NCBI RefSeq assembly: GCF_001983935.1
Contig: NZ_CP017641.1
Coordinates: 2,542,001 to 2,606,000, forward strand
Direction: 5' to 3'
Length of the DNA stretch: 64,000 nucleotides
Source: Fuerstiella marisgermanici
Lineage (GTDB): Bacteria; Planctomycetota; Planctomycetia; Planctomycetales; Planctomycetaceae
Shown: positions 9,833 through 18,494 of the stretch, in pieces
Layout of the letters: each line of letters starts with the position of its first letter
Numbering within the stretch: position 1 is the stretch's first letter
Program-made: the position numbers and the translations under genes
Notes under the pieces: generated by a model
The model's input: only the letters and a program-made list of their open reading frames with translations
Database searches by the model: none
What the model was told of the DNA's origin: nothing

Positions 9833-10488
9833 TCGTCGCCAAGGAACCGCCAGCCAAGCACGATCAGAAAAATGAGTGATGTGATCAGCAGGGCCGCCAT
9901 GCCGGACTTCCAGAAGCCGCCTGTGCTTAAAGGTTCGACGTCGCCTTCCAGCGGTTCGCCCTGAATGTCGCCCGGTGATTCGTGGCGAATGCGGCGTTGC
10001 AATTGAGTGGCCCAGTAGCGGCGAGCTTCGTTTTCGTCCTGATGGCCGCCTGGCATGTCCGTGCGAAGTTCTTCTTTGAAGGCGTCTTCAATGTCGCCGA
10101 CAAAGCCCAGCACGATGGCCAGATAAAAAAGCTCGGCCACTTCGCTGCCCGCCGTCGGGACTGCTTCTTCACCTTCGACGTAAAACTTCCACGCTCGGTT
10201 CTGTTCGCCGAAGTATTCCTGCTCCAGCGTGTAATCGTCCCAGTCGCGAATGTGATTCGTCAGAACTTCATCGGCCCAGTACACCAGCACTCGTTTGATC
10301 GTCATCCATTCGCCGGCGGAGATTCCACCGACGAGTCCGGAGTTCACTTTCTGCTCGATCGCCTGCAGGTCGGCGGTCAACTGCCGCTGCAATTTGTGCA
10401 ACTGCTGCCCATCGGGCGCAGCTTGTTCCAGCAGTCCAAGGACTTTCAGAAAGAAGGGCTCAGCAAGGCTGATAACGGTATTTGCCAT
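9829..10488 (-). CDS. tssL: T6SS inner-membrane protein TssL (DotU)
   Basis: This 219-residue DotU-family protein has the family pattern: a cytoplasmic helical domain (with WADE and the Y-F-G-E-x-N-R-A-W-K block) and a single C-terminal membrane helix at about residues 195-215. TssL anchors the T6SS membrane complex and contacts TssM and TssK. It follows tssK with a 23-bp gap and is surely cotranscribed with it. There is no peptidoglycan-binding extension. Its usual partner tssM is not in the window. Confidence 0.9.
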   Translation of the reverse strand: MANTVISLAEPFFLKVLGLLEQAAPDGQQLHKLQRQLTADLQAIEQKVNSGLVGGISAGEWMTIKRVLVYWADEVLTNHIRDWDDYTLEQEYFGEQNRAWKFYVEGEEAVPTAGSEVAELFYLAIVLGFVGDIEDAFKEELRTDMPGGHQDENEARRYWATQLQRRIRHESPGDIQGEPLEGDVEPLSTGGFWKSGMAALLITSLIFLIVLGWRFLGDD

Positions 10489-10511
10489 GAGGACAGTTTG
10501 GGTTTAAGTAG

Positions 10512-11927
10512 CTAGCTCGACGACGAATTCTTAATAGCAAACAGTGAAAACGCCAGCGACACCAGATTACCGGTTTCCCGGTCTGACACGTCGATTCGGT
10601 TTTCGCCGTTGACCTGTTTTTCCACGCGGCGTTCGTTAAAGCGAATGCCCAGGTTCAGACTGCGTTCTACACTGTCCCACGCGCCTTCGCGGTCGACTCG
10701 AAAATAATGCCAATTCGAACGCGGAAACGCGCGCGGAGCATCACCGACCGGCATAATGCGAACGCCACGGCGGCCACGGCTGTATATTTTATCGACCTCT
10801 TCTGAGCTGCCTACCTTCATGCCCAGTTCGCGCTCAGACAAAAGTTCGGTCACGCGACTGAAAGTGGTTTCGCCTTCGACGCCGATATAAAATGCCCATG
10901 TGGGTTCCAGCCATTCGGCCTTCAAACGCACAGACATCTGGAAGCCTTCGGACGAAAACGGAACTCGTTCGTAGTCCGTGGATTGTTCCGGTTCGATATC
11001 CAGCAGATCACGTAGTCGAGCTAACGCGGGACCGATGTTGTCGTGGTCGTAATGAGGCAATTCCGGTAATCGCCGCGCCTTGCGGAATATCGCGAGACTG
11101 CCGACGGCTCGACAAAGCCCTTCGTAAACTCGAAACGGATGAATGCCAGGCGTGAATGGAAAATGAGCCAGGCCGCCCAGCGCTGTGTTCACAGAATGCA
11201 GGTGCAGAATGCGTTCGAGGTCTTCTTTGTGACCGCTGGCGAAAGCCACGCCCCGGTCAATCATCTGGCGAGAAAACTGTTCGGCCGTGGCACCAAGACG
11301 GTCGTACACAGACCGGACAAAGCTTTCCAACGGTGCCCAGGCTTCCTTAACCAACAGTGGCGGAATGTAATCAGGATCGATTTGTGGTGGCGCTTCGGCA
11401 GTGGCGCCGAGTCGAAGCTGCATGATGGGGATGGCATCGAACCCGCGCGCGGCATCGGTGCCGATCAGGATTTGAGGGTTCAGTTTTCGGAACTCCAGTT
11501 CCTGCGGATTGCCGGCCACGTTTTCGTCTTCGACATTTTCTGCATGGCGCAGGTATCTGGCCGACGGATCGTTTTCGTGAGACGCGTTCGACACGCCTCG
11601 CCGCAATTCTGACACGCCCACATACACGCGAACCCGCGAATCGGATTTCGCGAACATAGTTTTGGGGATGTCAACAGGCGAAATGTGCGCGTCCTGAGGA
11701 AAGCGCAATTGAGTGCCGTCTTTGAATCGCAGATGACATTCGGACAGTGACACACGCCAGTTGGACAAAGCGTCCTGATCGATTTCGAGGCGGTGCAACC
11801 CATAAAAGAAGGGCGTTTCCCACACGTTCGAAATATAAGAACTATCGTGCGAAAGCCGTTCAATCGCCTGAAAGTGATGCGGGCGCAAGAACAGCCCTTC
11901 ACCCCAGAGAACGGAATCTGATCCCAT
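10512..11927 (-). CDS. tssK: T6SS baseplate protein TssK
   Basis: This 471-residue protein begins MGSDSVLWGEGLFLRPHHFQ; the WGEGLFLRPHHFQ motif is diagnostic of TssK (ImpJ/VasE). TssK links the phage-like baseplate (TssEFG) to the membrane complex (TssL/TssM). Length is normal (about 440-470). It is the first gene of the leftward tssK-tssL pair, divergent from the remainder of the T6SS locus across a 300-bp spacer with two dyads. Confidence 0.95.
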   Translation of the reverse strand: MGSDSVLWGEGLFLRPHHFQAIERLSHDSSYISNVWETPFFYGLHRLEIDQDALSNWRVSLSECHLRFKDGTQLRFPQDAHISPVDIPKTMFAKSDSRVRVYVGVSELRRGVSNASHENDPSARYLRHAENVEDENVAGNPQELEFRKLNPQILIGTDAARGFDAIPIMQLRLGATAEAPPQIDPDYIPPLLVKEAWAPLESFVRSVYDRLGATAEQFSRQMIDRGVAFASGHKEDLERILHLHSVNTALGGLAHFPFTPGIHPFRVYEGLCRAVGSLAIFRKARRLPELPHYDHDNIGPALARLRDLLDIEPEQSTDYERVPFSSEGFQMSVRLKAEWLEPTWAFYIGVEGETTFSRVTELLSERELGMKVGSSEEVDKIYSRGRRGVRIMPVGDAPRAFPRSNWHYFRVDREGAWDSVERSLNLGIRFNERRVEKQVNGENRIDVSDRETGNLVSLAFSLFAIKNSSSS

Positions 11928-12140
11928 CTGATTTCCTTCTATGCATCTACTGTTACGGTCGGTGCCTTAGACCATACAAACTCACTCGGCACGAACCCCG
12001 GCATTCTGTGAAAGAACCACAAGAATCACAACGCAGTGAACCCATGGTCTATACAAGTGAGCACTACCGGCAACGACATGGGCTGCATCAATAATCAAAG
12101 AATTCATTCAATATGTGTCGTAACTTGCGATTGAAATGCC

Positions 12141-12177
12141 GAGAATCACGATTCTCCCACAGTTCTGAATTCAGAAC
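12141..12177. promoter_or_regulatory. Tandem dyads in the divergent T6SS promoter region
   Basis: Two dyads lie side by side: GAGAAT-4-ATTCTC at 12141-12156 and the perfect 16-bp palindrome GTTCTGAATTCAGAAC at 12162-12177. They sit between divergent tssK and the 130-aa gene, about 50 bp from the latter's start. Their location and symmetry fit an operator for a dimeric regulator, which is an inference. The rest of the 11928-12227 spacer shows no gene. Confidence 0.5.
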
Positions 12178-12227
12178 GTCGCAAAAGAATTGATTCAGAT
12201 TTCTTCTTTACTACCGGGATTGTTCAA

Positions 12228-12620
12228 GTGCCAGCCGATCGCGATACGCAACCGCCCGATAAACCGGAGCTATCTGCAGAGTCTTCGAAATCGGCGGCAA
12301 ACGAAAAGGGCACGCCGGTATTGGCGGATGTGCTTGAACAAGTCATATCGGCCACGCGGTCGGACCGCCAACATTCGGCCGAAGACGCGGCGTTGAAATC
12401 TCGCTTATTAAAGGTGGCGAAACAGTTTCCGGACGATCCGCTGTCGGTCGACCCTGTGCTGGTTTCGCTGGTTGCGGCCGTGACAGACGGAATTCGCCTG
12501 TTGTCGGCAGAGCAGAAACGTTCCGTCGATCTGGCCGTCGCCAGGTCATTGTTTGACGATTCACGGTCTCATGCACGCCTTGAGCAACTCTGGCATTCGC
12601 TCACGAAGGAGTCGTCATGA
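12228..12620 (+). CDS. Unknown protein coupled to a sigma factor
   Basis: This 130-residue protein starts at GTG 12228. The first 30 residues are polar and Pro/Ser-rich and look disordered. The rest is predicted helical (VLADVLEQVI, LLKVAKQF, VLVSLVAAVTDGIRLL, VDLAVARSLF). I recognise no family. Its last codons overlap the ATG of the sigma-factor gene (12617), so the two are probably translationally coupled. That arrangement would suit an anti-sigma or adaptor protein, but this is inference from position only. There is no membrane segment. Confidence 0.7.
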   Translation: MPADRDTQPPDKPELSAESSKSAANEKGTPVLADVLEQVISATRSDRQHSAEDAALKSRLLKVAKQFPDDPLSVDPVLVSLVAAVTDGIRLLSAEQKRSVDLAVARSLFDDSRSHARLEQLWHSLTKESS

Positions 12621-13285
12621 AGACCAACGACTCCAGCCCCACGCCCGAATTGATTCACAGTTGTCAGGGTTTGGTTCGGTCCATTGCATGGAAGGTGCAC
12701 CAGAAGGTGCCTCGAAGTGTTGAACTGGACGACCTTATCGGGTTTGGCCAGGTCGGGCTGGCAGAAGCAGCGCGAGACTTCGATCAGAACCGCGGGGTGC
12801 AGTTCACAACCTACGCCTACTACCGAGTTCGCGGCGCGATACTTGATGGTTTGTCCACCATGGCGTGGTTCAGCAAAGCGGATTACGCGCGCGGCCGCTA
12901 CGAACGTAACGCAAACGACGTGCTGGAAGCGTCCCCCAGTGACGCTCAGTCTGAAGATACCAACTGGTTTGGCCAGACAGCGCGATCTCTGTCCATGACC
13001 TACATTATGACCCAATGGGCTGGCGAAGGTGTCGGCAGCCCAGAGCCATCCGAAGACTATACGCCGTCCGACGCTGCCGAAGACGCCGACCTGCGAACGG
13101 AAATTCGAAAGCTGGTCGAAGAATTGCCCGACCAGGAAGCCACTTTAATCAAAGGGATCTACTTTGAAGGTTTGACGATTAAAGATGCGGGTGAACGGAT
13201 CGGTATCAGCAAGGCGTGGGCCAGCCGGCTACACGCACGCACGTTGCATTCCCTTGCATTGAGAATGACAGACAGCGATGATTGA
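12617..13285 (+). CDS. FliA-like RNA polymerase sigma factor
   Basis: This 222-residue protein has sigma-70 region 2 (DLIGFGQVGLAEAARDFDQ, then FTTYAYYRVRGAILDGL) and a region 4 helix-turn-helix near the C-terminus (GERIGISKAWASRLHARTLHSL). Region 3 between them is poorly conserved. The pattern is that of the FliA/SigF-type group rather than ECF sigma factors. It lies inside the T6SS locus, upstream of tssA by 78 bp and overlapping the 130-aa gene. It is likely to direct transcription of some T6SS or effector genes; no promoter could be matched. Confidence 0.88.
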   Translation: MKTNDSSPTPELIHSCQGLVRSIAWKVHQKVPRSVELDDLIGFGQVGLAEAARDFDQNRGVQFTTYAYYRVRGAILDGLSTMAWFSKADYARGRYERNANDVLEASPSDAQSEDTNWFGQTARSLSMTYIMTQWAGEGVGSPEPSEDYTPSDAAEDADLRTEIRKLVEELPDQEATLIKGIYFEGLTIKDAGERIGISKAWASRLHARTLHSLALRMTDSDD

Positions 13286-13363
13286 CGCACTTTTACTGGC
13301 GGGGCGACGCCAACAATGTCGATTGTGGACGGTTGAACAGACTTTGGTAAGTGATATTTCAGA

Positions 13364-14488
13364 ATGAGTCTTGAACTGGATATTCCAACTCTATTAACAC
13401 CTTTTGATGGTGAATTCCGTGGGGGCGTCGATCTTCGTGATGACGATGATCCCAATAACCTGTATCGCCAGGTGCGTGATGCGCGCAAAGACGCGCGTGA
13501 CCAGGAAACTCAGGCCGACCTTCAGGGAGAGTCTTCCTCAGACGCCATCCGTCAATGGCGGGAAGTGTGGAGTAACGGGCAGGAGTACCTGCAGACGGTG
13601 GCGAAAGACCTGGAAATCGTCGCCTATATGATTGAAGCGTCGGTGCGTCTTGGCGGGATCGGCGGGCTGGCTCAGTCGCTGAATCTGACGCGAGAACTGA
13701 TCGAAAACTTCTGGGGCGAAGGCGAACTGCTGCCCACGCCGGACGAGGACGGAATCGAAACCACGATCCTCCCGATCGCACGACTTAATGGAGACGCAAT
13801 CTCCTATCCGTTGCTGCGAGTTCCGATGACGGACGACACGTCGGTTGGCGAATTTGTTGTCTGGCAACACACTCAGGCCCGCCAACTGGATTCGATGAGT
13901 TCCGAAGAGCGCGATCAGCGCATCGCGCGAGGTGCTGTTACGTCCGAACTGTTTAATAGAGCAGTGGCGGAAACGACAGACGAATTCTATCAGAACCTCT
14001 CCGCAGAAATTGAGCAGGCGAAGGCAGCGGTCACCGCACTGAATCAGACCTTCCTTGAAAAAGCGGGCGAAGAAGACGCGCCGAATCTGTCTCGATTTAC
14101 CGCAACACTGGAAGAGGCGGAACAGGTTCTGAAGCAGGTCGCGGGAGCTCGCTTAATCGATTCGGATTCGGACGGCGAATCCGGCGATGGTGAAGAAGCT
14201 GCGTCTGATGGTGGTGCTGTTGCTGCTCCGAGCGGCGGCGGCAGTGGAGGTGGCGGCAATCGCGGTGAAATCTCGAATCGCAACGAAGCCATCGAAGCAT
14301 TGGAGAAAGTGGCTTTGTGGTTTGAACGTCACGAACCTCAAAGCATCCTTCCGGCCGAAATCCGAAAGGCCAAGCGGCGAGCTCGAATGACGCCACAGGA
14401 ATTGTACATGGATCTAATCGCGGACGAGACGGTTCGCGGTGAGTTGTTTAAGGACGTCGGCATTGAAGCACCGGCAGAGGAAGATTGA
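13364..14488 (+). CDS. tssA: T6SS protein TssA (ImpA)
   Basis: This 374-residue protein has an ImpA-type N-terminal domain (LDIPTLLTPFDGEF; D-x-x-x-DPNNLYRQVRDAR; W-x-x-x-x-x-x-x-G-x-x-Y-L-Q-T-V-A-K-D-L-E-I-VAYMIEA). A Gly/Ser-rich linker follows at about 286-305, then a short C-terminal helical domain. TssA caps and guides sheath assembly at the baseplate. It opens the run tssA-tssB-tssC. A 139-bp gap separates it from tssB; only weak structure is seen there. Confidence 0.9.
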   Translation: MSLELDIPTLLTPFDGEFRGGVDLRDDDDPNNLYRQVRDARKDARDQETQADLQGESSSDAIRQWREVWSNGQEYLQTVAKDLEIVAYMIEASVRLGGIGGLAQSLNLTRELIENFWGEGELLPTPDEDGIETTILPIARLNGDAISYPLLRVPMTDDTSVGEFVVWQHTQARQLDSMSSEERDQRIARGAVTSELFNRAVAETTDEFYQNLSAEIEQAKAAVTALNQTFLEKAGEEDAPNLSRFTATLEEAEQVLKQVAGARLIDSDSDGESGDGEEAASDGGAVAAPSGGGSGGGGNRGEISNRNEAIEALEKVALWFERHEPQSILPAEIRKAKRRARMTPQELYMDLIADETVRGELFKDVGIEAPAEED

Positions 14489-14627
14489 TCGTACTAGAAC
14501 GGGCGACGAAATCGTCTGGATCGCATTCGTACGATGGCACCTGGCGGCCATCATGCAAGAACACACGTTTCCACAGGGCTGATCCTGTATTTGATGACCT
14601 GACAGAAAGGGCAGAAAGGCTGGCAAT

Positions 14628-15167
14628 ATGGCTAAATCGTCTATTCAGCACAAACTGGATCGCGTGCGAAAGCCGCGCGTCCATATCACGTACGACGTCG
14701 AAATCGGCGACGCAGTGGTCAAGAAAGAACTGCCCTTTGTGATGGGGGTGATGGGAGACTTCAGCGGCAACCCCACCAAAAAGCCCGATTCGCTGAGCAA
14801 ACGAAAATTCGCCAACATCGACCGCGACAACTTCGACGACGTGATGGCAAAAATCAGTCCCGAACTGAACATGCGTGTCAAAAACACGCTGGAAGGCGGC
14901 GACAAGGAAATGGGAGTTCAACTGAACTTCAAATCCATGGAAGACTTCGAACCGGGCAAGGTTGTCGAACAGGTTCCAGCGCTGAAGGCACTGTTGGAAT
15001 CTCGCAACAAACTGCGTGACCTGTTGACTCAGATGGACCAGTCGGAAGACCTGGAAGCGTTGATGGAACAGGTGTTAAGTGACACCGCGAAAGTACAGGC
15101 AGCGGCTGGTGAATTGGGTGTGGAAGCACCGTCTGCCGGTGGCGATGACAGCGAAGGGGGTGAATGA
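14628..15167 (+). CDS. tssB: T6SS small sheath protein TssB (VipA)
   Basis: This 179-residue protein matches TssB/VipA throughout (SIQHKLDRVRKPRVHITYDV, ELPFVMGVMGDFSGNP, then VQLNFKSMEDFEPGKV). With TssC it forms the contractile sheath. The stop overlaps the tssC start (ATGA at 15164-15167), giving translational coupling and suggesting equal synthesis. Start ATG 14628 fits the family N-terminus. Confidence 0.96.
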   Translation: MAKSSIQHKLDRVRKPRVHITYDVEIGDAVVKKELPFVMGVMGDFSGNPTKKPDSLSKRKFANIDRDNFDDVMAKISPELNMRVKNTLEGGDKEMGVQLNFKSMEDFEPGKVVEQVPALKALLESRNKLRDLLTQMDQSEDLEALMEQVLSDTAKVQAAAGELGVEAPSAGGDDSEGGE

Positions 15168-16657
15168 TGAGTGCAGGAGAACAAGAAGCACAAGCAGAAG
15201 CCGGCGCGGAAGAATCCGGCAGTATTCTGGACAGCATGCTGTCAGCAATGCCTAAAGTAGTAGAACGCGACGAAGGCTCCGACATGGTGAAAAACCTGAT
15301 CGGCGTCGCGATGTCCGGCACGATGACGTGGGACAAAAGCTGTACCAAGACGCTGTCGGCGGCCATCGGTGCCCTCGACCAAAAGCTGTCAGAACAGCTG
15401 GCCGCTGTCATGCAGCACGAACAGTTCCAAAAGCTGGAAGGATCGTGGCGAGGTTTGCATCACCTGGTGATGAATTCCGAAACCAGCAAGCAGCTGAAAC
15501 TACGCGTGCTGAACGTGTCAAAACGCGAAGTCTTCAAGGACCTGGACAAGGCGATTGAATTCGACCAGAGCGTCCTGTTCAAAAAGCTGTATGAAGACGA
15601 ATTCGGCATGCCCGGCGGTGAGCCCTTCGGTTCGCTGGTTGGCGACTTCGAATTCACCAACCACCCGGAAGACATCGACCTGCTCGAAAAGATCTCCGGT
15701 GTTTGCGCGGCTGCTCATTGCCCGTTCATTTCGGCCGCATCGCCAAACCTGTTTGGCATGGAATCCTGGGAAGAACTTTCGAAGCCACGCGACATCGAAA
15801 AGATCTTCATGAGTGCCAAGCACACGAAGTGGAATTCGTTCCGCGATTCAGAAGATTCTCGCTACGTCACGTTGGTGCTGCCACGAGTCCTGGCTCGACT
15901 GCCTTATGGCAACAACACCAAGCCAATCGACGAATTCGAATACGAAGAATTCGAACTCGACGAACATGGTGATTCCAAGCCGACCAGCCACGAGAAATAT
16001 ACGTGGATGAACGCCGCCTACGTCATGGGTACCAACATGACCAACGCGTTTGCACAAACCGCATGGTGTACGGCCATTCGTGGTGTGGAAAACGGCGGTA
16101 CGGTCGAAGGTCTGCCGGTGCACAACTTTGTCAGTGACGATGGCGACATCGACACCAAGTGCCCGACAGAAATCGGCATCACAGACCGCCGTGAAGCGGA
16201 ACTCAGCAAAGAAGGCTTCCTGCCGCTGTGTCACTTCAAGAACACGGACTACTCCGTCTTCTTTGGTGCACAGACGACGCAGCGCCCCAAAAAGTACGAC
16301 ACCGACGAAGCGACAGCCAACGCCGCCATTTCCGCTCGCCTGCCGTACATCATGGCTGCTTCGCGAATCGCTCACTTCCTGAAGTGTATCGCTCGCGACA
16401 AGATTGGTTCCTTTATGGAACGCAGCGACATGGAAGACTTCCTGAAACGCTGGATCGCTAACTACGTGCTGGACGATCCAAAAGCTTCGGCCGAAATGAA
16501 GGCCAAATACCCACTGGCAGAAGCGGATATTTCCGTGGAAGAGATTCCCGGTGCGCCCGGATCTTACAATGCTGTTGCATTGCTAAGACCATGGTTGCAA
16601 CTGGAAGAACTAACCACGTCGCTTCGTATGGTCGCCAAGCTTCCTCAGAAAGCTTAG
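15164..16657 (+). CDS. tssC: T6SS large sheath protein TssC, copy 1
   Basis: This 497-residue EvpB/VipB-family protein shows the core motifs: E-Q-F-Q-K-L-E-GSWRGLHHLV, the I-E-F-D-Q-S-x-LFKKLYEDEFGMPGGEPFG segment, F-T-N-H-P-E-D, and the conserved C-terminal fold ending LVAKLPQKA. It is the direct partner of TssB by gene coupling. A second homologue follows at 16872, as in the imp locus (impC/impD) of Rhizobium and the two TssC proteins of Agrobacterium. Confidence 0.95.
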   Translation: MMSAGEQEAQAEAGAEESGSILDSMLSAMPKVVERDEGSDMVKNLIGVAMSGTMTWDKSCTKTLSAAIGALDQKLSEQLAAVMQHEQFQKLEGSWRGLHHLVMNSETSKQLKLRVLNVSKREVFKDLDKAIEFDQSVLFKKLYEDEFGMPGGEPFGSLVGDFEFTNHPEDIDLLEKISGVCAAAHCPFISAASPNLFGMESWEELSKPRDIEKIFMSAKHTKWNSFRDSEDSRYVTLVLPRVLARLPYGNNTKPIDEFEYEEFELDEHGDSKPTSHEKYTWMNAAYVMGTNMTNAFAQTAWCTAIRGVENGGTVEGLPVHNFVSDDGDIDTKCPTEIGITDRREAELSKEGFLPLCHFKNTDYSVFFGAQTTQRPKKYDTDEATANAAISARLPYIMAASRIAHFLKCIARDKIGSFMERSDMEDFLKRWIANYVLDDPKASAEMKAKYPLAEADISVEEIPGAPGSYNAVALLRPWLQLEELTTSLRMVAKLPQKA

Positions 16658-16669
16658 CGGTTAGAACTG

Positions 16670-16701
16670 CAGTCCTGCCGGTTGCTCCGGCAGGACTGTT
16701 T
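16670..16701 (+). terminator. Strong hairpin between the two tssC genes
   Basis: Positions 16670-16681 (CAGTCCTGCCGG) and 16687-16698 are perfect complements with a 5-base loop, followed by only three T residues. It begins 13 bp after the tssC1 stop. It may be a partial terminator or an mRNA-stabilising 3' hairpin that lowers expression of downstream tssC2 relative to tssB/tssC1; function is inferred. Confidence 0.6.
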
Positions 16702-16871
16702 CACGCGCTGGGCGCCTGTTGATTCAGCACGCGCCATGGCACTGGCCGTTTGTCTGGCCCGTGTTTCCCTTTGCGTCGGCTTTGGCCAACGCTTTATCGC
16801 TCGATGTTTATACGCCGTGCGGGCTCGTCCCGGTCGGCAGGCACGATTCATAGCCCGAAACGAGAATCCTG

Positions 16872-18482
16872 GTGGCCGGCGAGCAATCACAATCCGACGT
16901 TGCTCTGCCCGTAACCGTGGCGTCGGACGCCGCGGCCGGTCAAACGGTCACCGATCAAACAGCATCGGAATCGCCTGCCAGTCTGCTCGACCAAATCACG
17001 GCGCAGGCACCAGGCACCGGCACCGGCAAGCCAAGTGAGAAGCTGAACCCGCTGCGAGACTTCCTGACGGAAACGAATCTCGCGAAGCTGTTCACACACT
17101 GGCTGGGCAAGGTTCCGTCGGATCAATCGCAGCTCGAAGCAGCTCGCACAATTCTGTCGCGGGACATCGCACGCATCGATCAGCTTCTCTCTGATCAGGT
17201 GAATGCCATCCTTCATGCACCGCAGTTCCAGGCATTGGAATCGGCGTGGCGAGGTCTGCATTACGTGTGGAAGACGCGTGCAGAACTGGTGAACGAACGC
17301 GGCTTCGACGAAAAAGGGACCGAACTTCAGATTCGCGTGCTGGACGTTTCCAAACGCGAGCTGTTACGCAACTTCGAAAAAGCGTCCGACTTCGATCAAA
17401 ACGCACTGTTCCAGAAGGTGTACGAAGAAGAATTCGGCATGGCGGGCGGCACGCCCTATGGTGCGTTGCTGGCCAACTACGAATTCACCAACCATCCGGA
17501 TGATCTCGACCTGCTGTCTCAGCTAAGTGGCGTCGGTGCCGCAGCTTTCGCGCCGATCATTTCTGCGGCCAGCCCGGAACTTATTGGTCTGGACACGTTT
17601 GCTGATCTGGAAAAGCCAGTTAACCTGGAAGCCGTTTTTCAACAGACTCGCCATCGCAAATGGCGTAGCTTGCGAGAACATCCTGACACTCAGTTTGTCG
17701 GCCTCACGCTGCCTCGAGTTCTAATGCGAGAACCCTATCGCGATGACGGCAGCTCGCGCCACGGCTTTCGATTTGAAGAAGACGTTCAGGGGGCTGACCG
17801 CGAAAAGTATCTGTGGGGCAATTCCGCATGGGCGATGGGCAGCGTGCTGTTGAAGGCGTTTTCAAGCTGCGGGTGGTTTGCTGATATTCGCGGTGTGGAA
17901 CGTGGCGTCGATGGTGGCGGACTGGTCACGGGTTTGCCGACGCACAGTTTTCATACGGACGCTTATGGCGTGGCGTCGCGAAGCAGTACAGAAGTGTCTA
18001 TCTCCGATGTGCAGGAATCCGAACTGTGCGACCTCGGCTTTATCCCCCTGTCCCATTGCAAAGACACGCCATACTCCGTCTTTTATTCGAACCAGTCTGT
18101 GCATCAGCCAGCGACGTACGACGATCCGGTGGCGACCGCGAATGCTCGAATTTCGGCCATGCTGCAATATGTACTGTGCTGTTCCCGGATCGCTCACTAT
18201 CTGAAAGTGAAGGCGCGCAGCAAACTGGGATCAAACCTCAGTCCCATGGAGATTCAAAACGACCTGCAAAGCTGGCTGGTGCAATATGTGACTCCCGACG
18301 AAAAAGCACCGCCCAGCATGAAGGCGCAATACCCGTTGCGAGAAGCCGACGTAGAAGTGTTGGACGCACCAGGCCAGCCAGGAAAATATATGCTGACGAT
18401 CCGCCTGTTGCCGCACTATCAATTGGACCAACTTTCTTCCAGCATGACTCTTGTAGCTCGACGAGTGGACCTTAAAGAATAA
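16872..18482 (+). CDS. T6SS large sheath protein TssC, copy 2
   Basis: This 536-residue EvpB/VipB-family protein is clearly paralogous to the preceding TssC: APQFQALESAWRGLHYVW, FQKVYEEEFGMAGGTPYG and FTNHPDDLDLL align segment by segment. It has an extra N-terminal arm of about 50 polar residues. The first usable start in frame is GTG 16872. Position equals impD in the Rhizobium imp locus. It may form a mixed sheath or a specialised sheath segment, or be a regulator; the sequence alone cannot decide. It is followed after 12 bp by tagJ. Confidence 0.92.
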   Translation: MAGEQSQSDVALPVTVASDAAAGQTVTDQTASESPASLLDQITAQAPGTGTGKPSEKLNPLRDFLTETNLAKLFTHWLGKVPSDQSQLEAARTILSRDIARIDQLLSDQVNAILHAPQFQALESAWRGLHYVWKTRAELVNERGFDEKGTELQIRVLDVSKRELLRNFEKASDFDQNALFQKVYEEEFGMAGGTPYGALLANYEFTNHPDDLDLLSQLSGVGAAAFAPIISAASPELIGLDTFADLEKPVNLEAVFQQTRHRKWRSLREHPDTQFVGLTLPRVLMREPYRDDGSSRHGFRFEEDVQGADREKYLWGNSAWAMGSVLLKAFSSCGWFADIRGVERGVDGGGLVTGLPTHSFHTDAYGVASRSSTEVSISDVQESELCDLGFIPLSHCKDTPYSVFYSNQSVHQPATYDDPVATANARISAMLQYVLCCSRIAHYLKVKARSKLGSNLSPMEIQNDLQSWLVQYVTPDEKAPPSMKAQYPLREADVEVLDAPGQPGKYMLTIRLLPHYQLDQLSSSMTLVARRVDLKE

Positions 18483-18494
18483 GGAACAGATTCT

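Noticed and set aside
14527-14550. Sigma-54-type promoter (TGGCAC) before tssB
   Set aside because: The -12 element does not fit TTGC at the required spacing.
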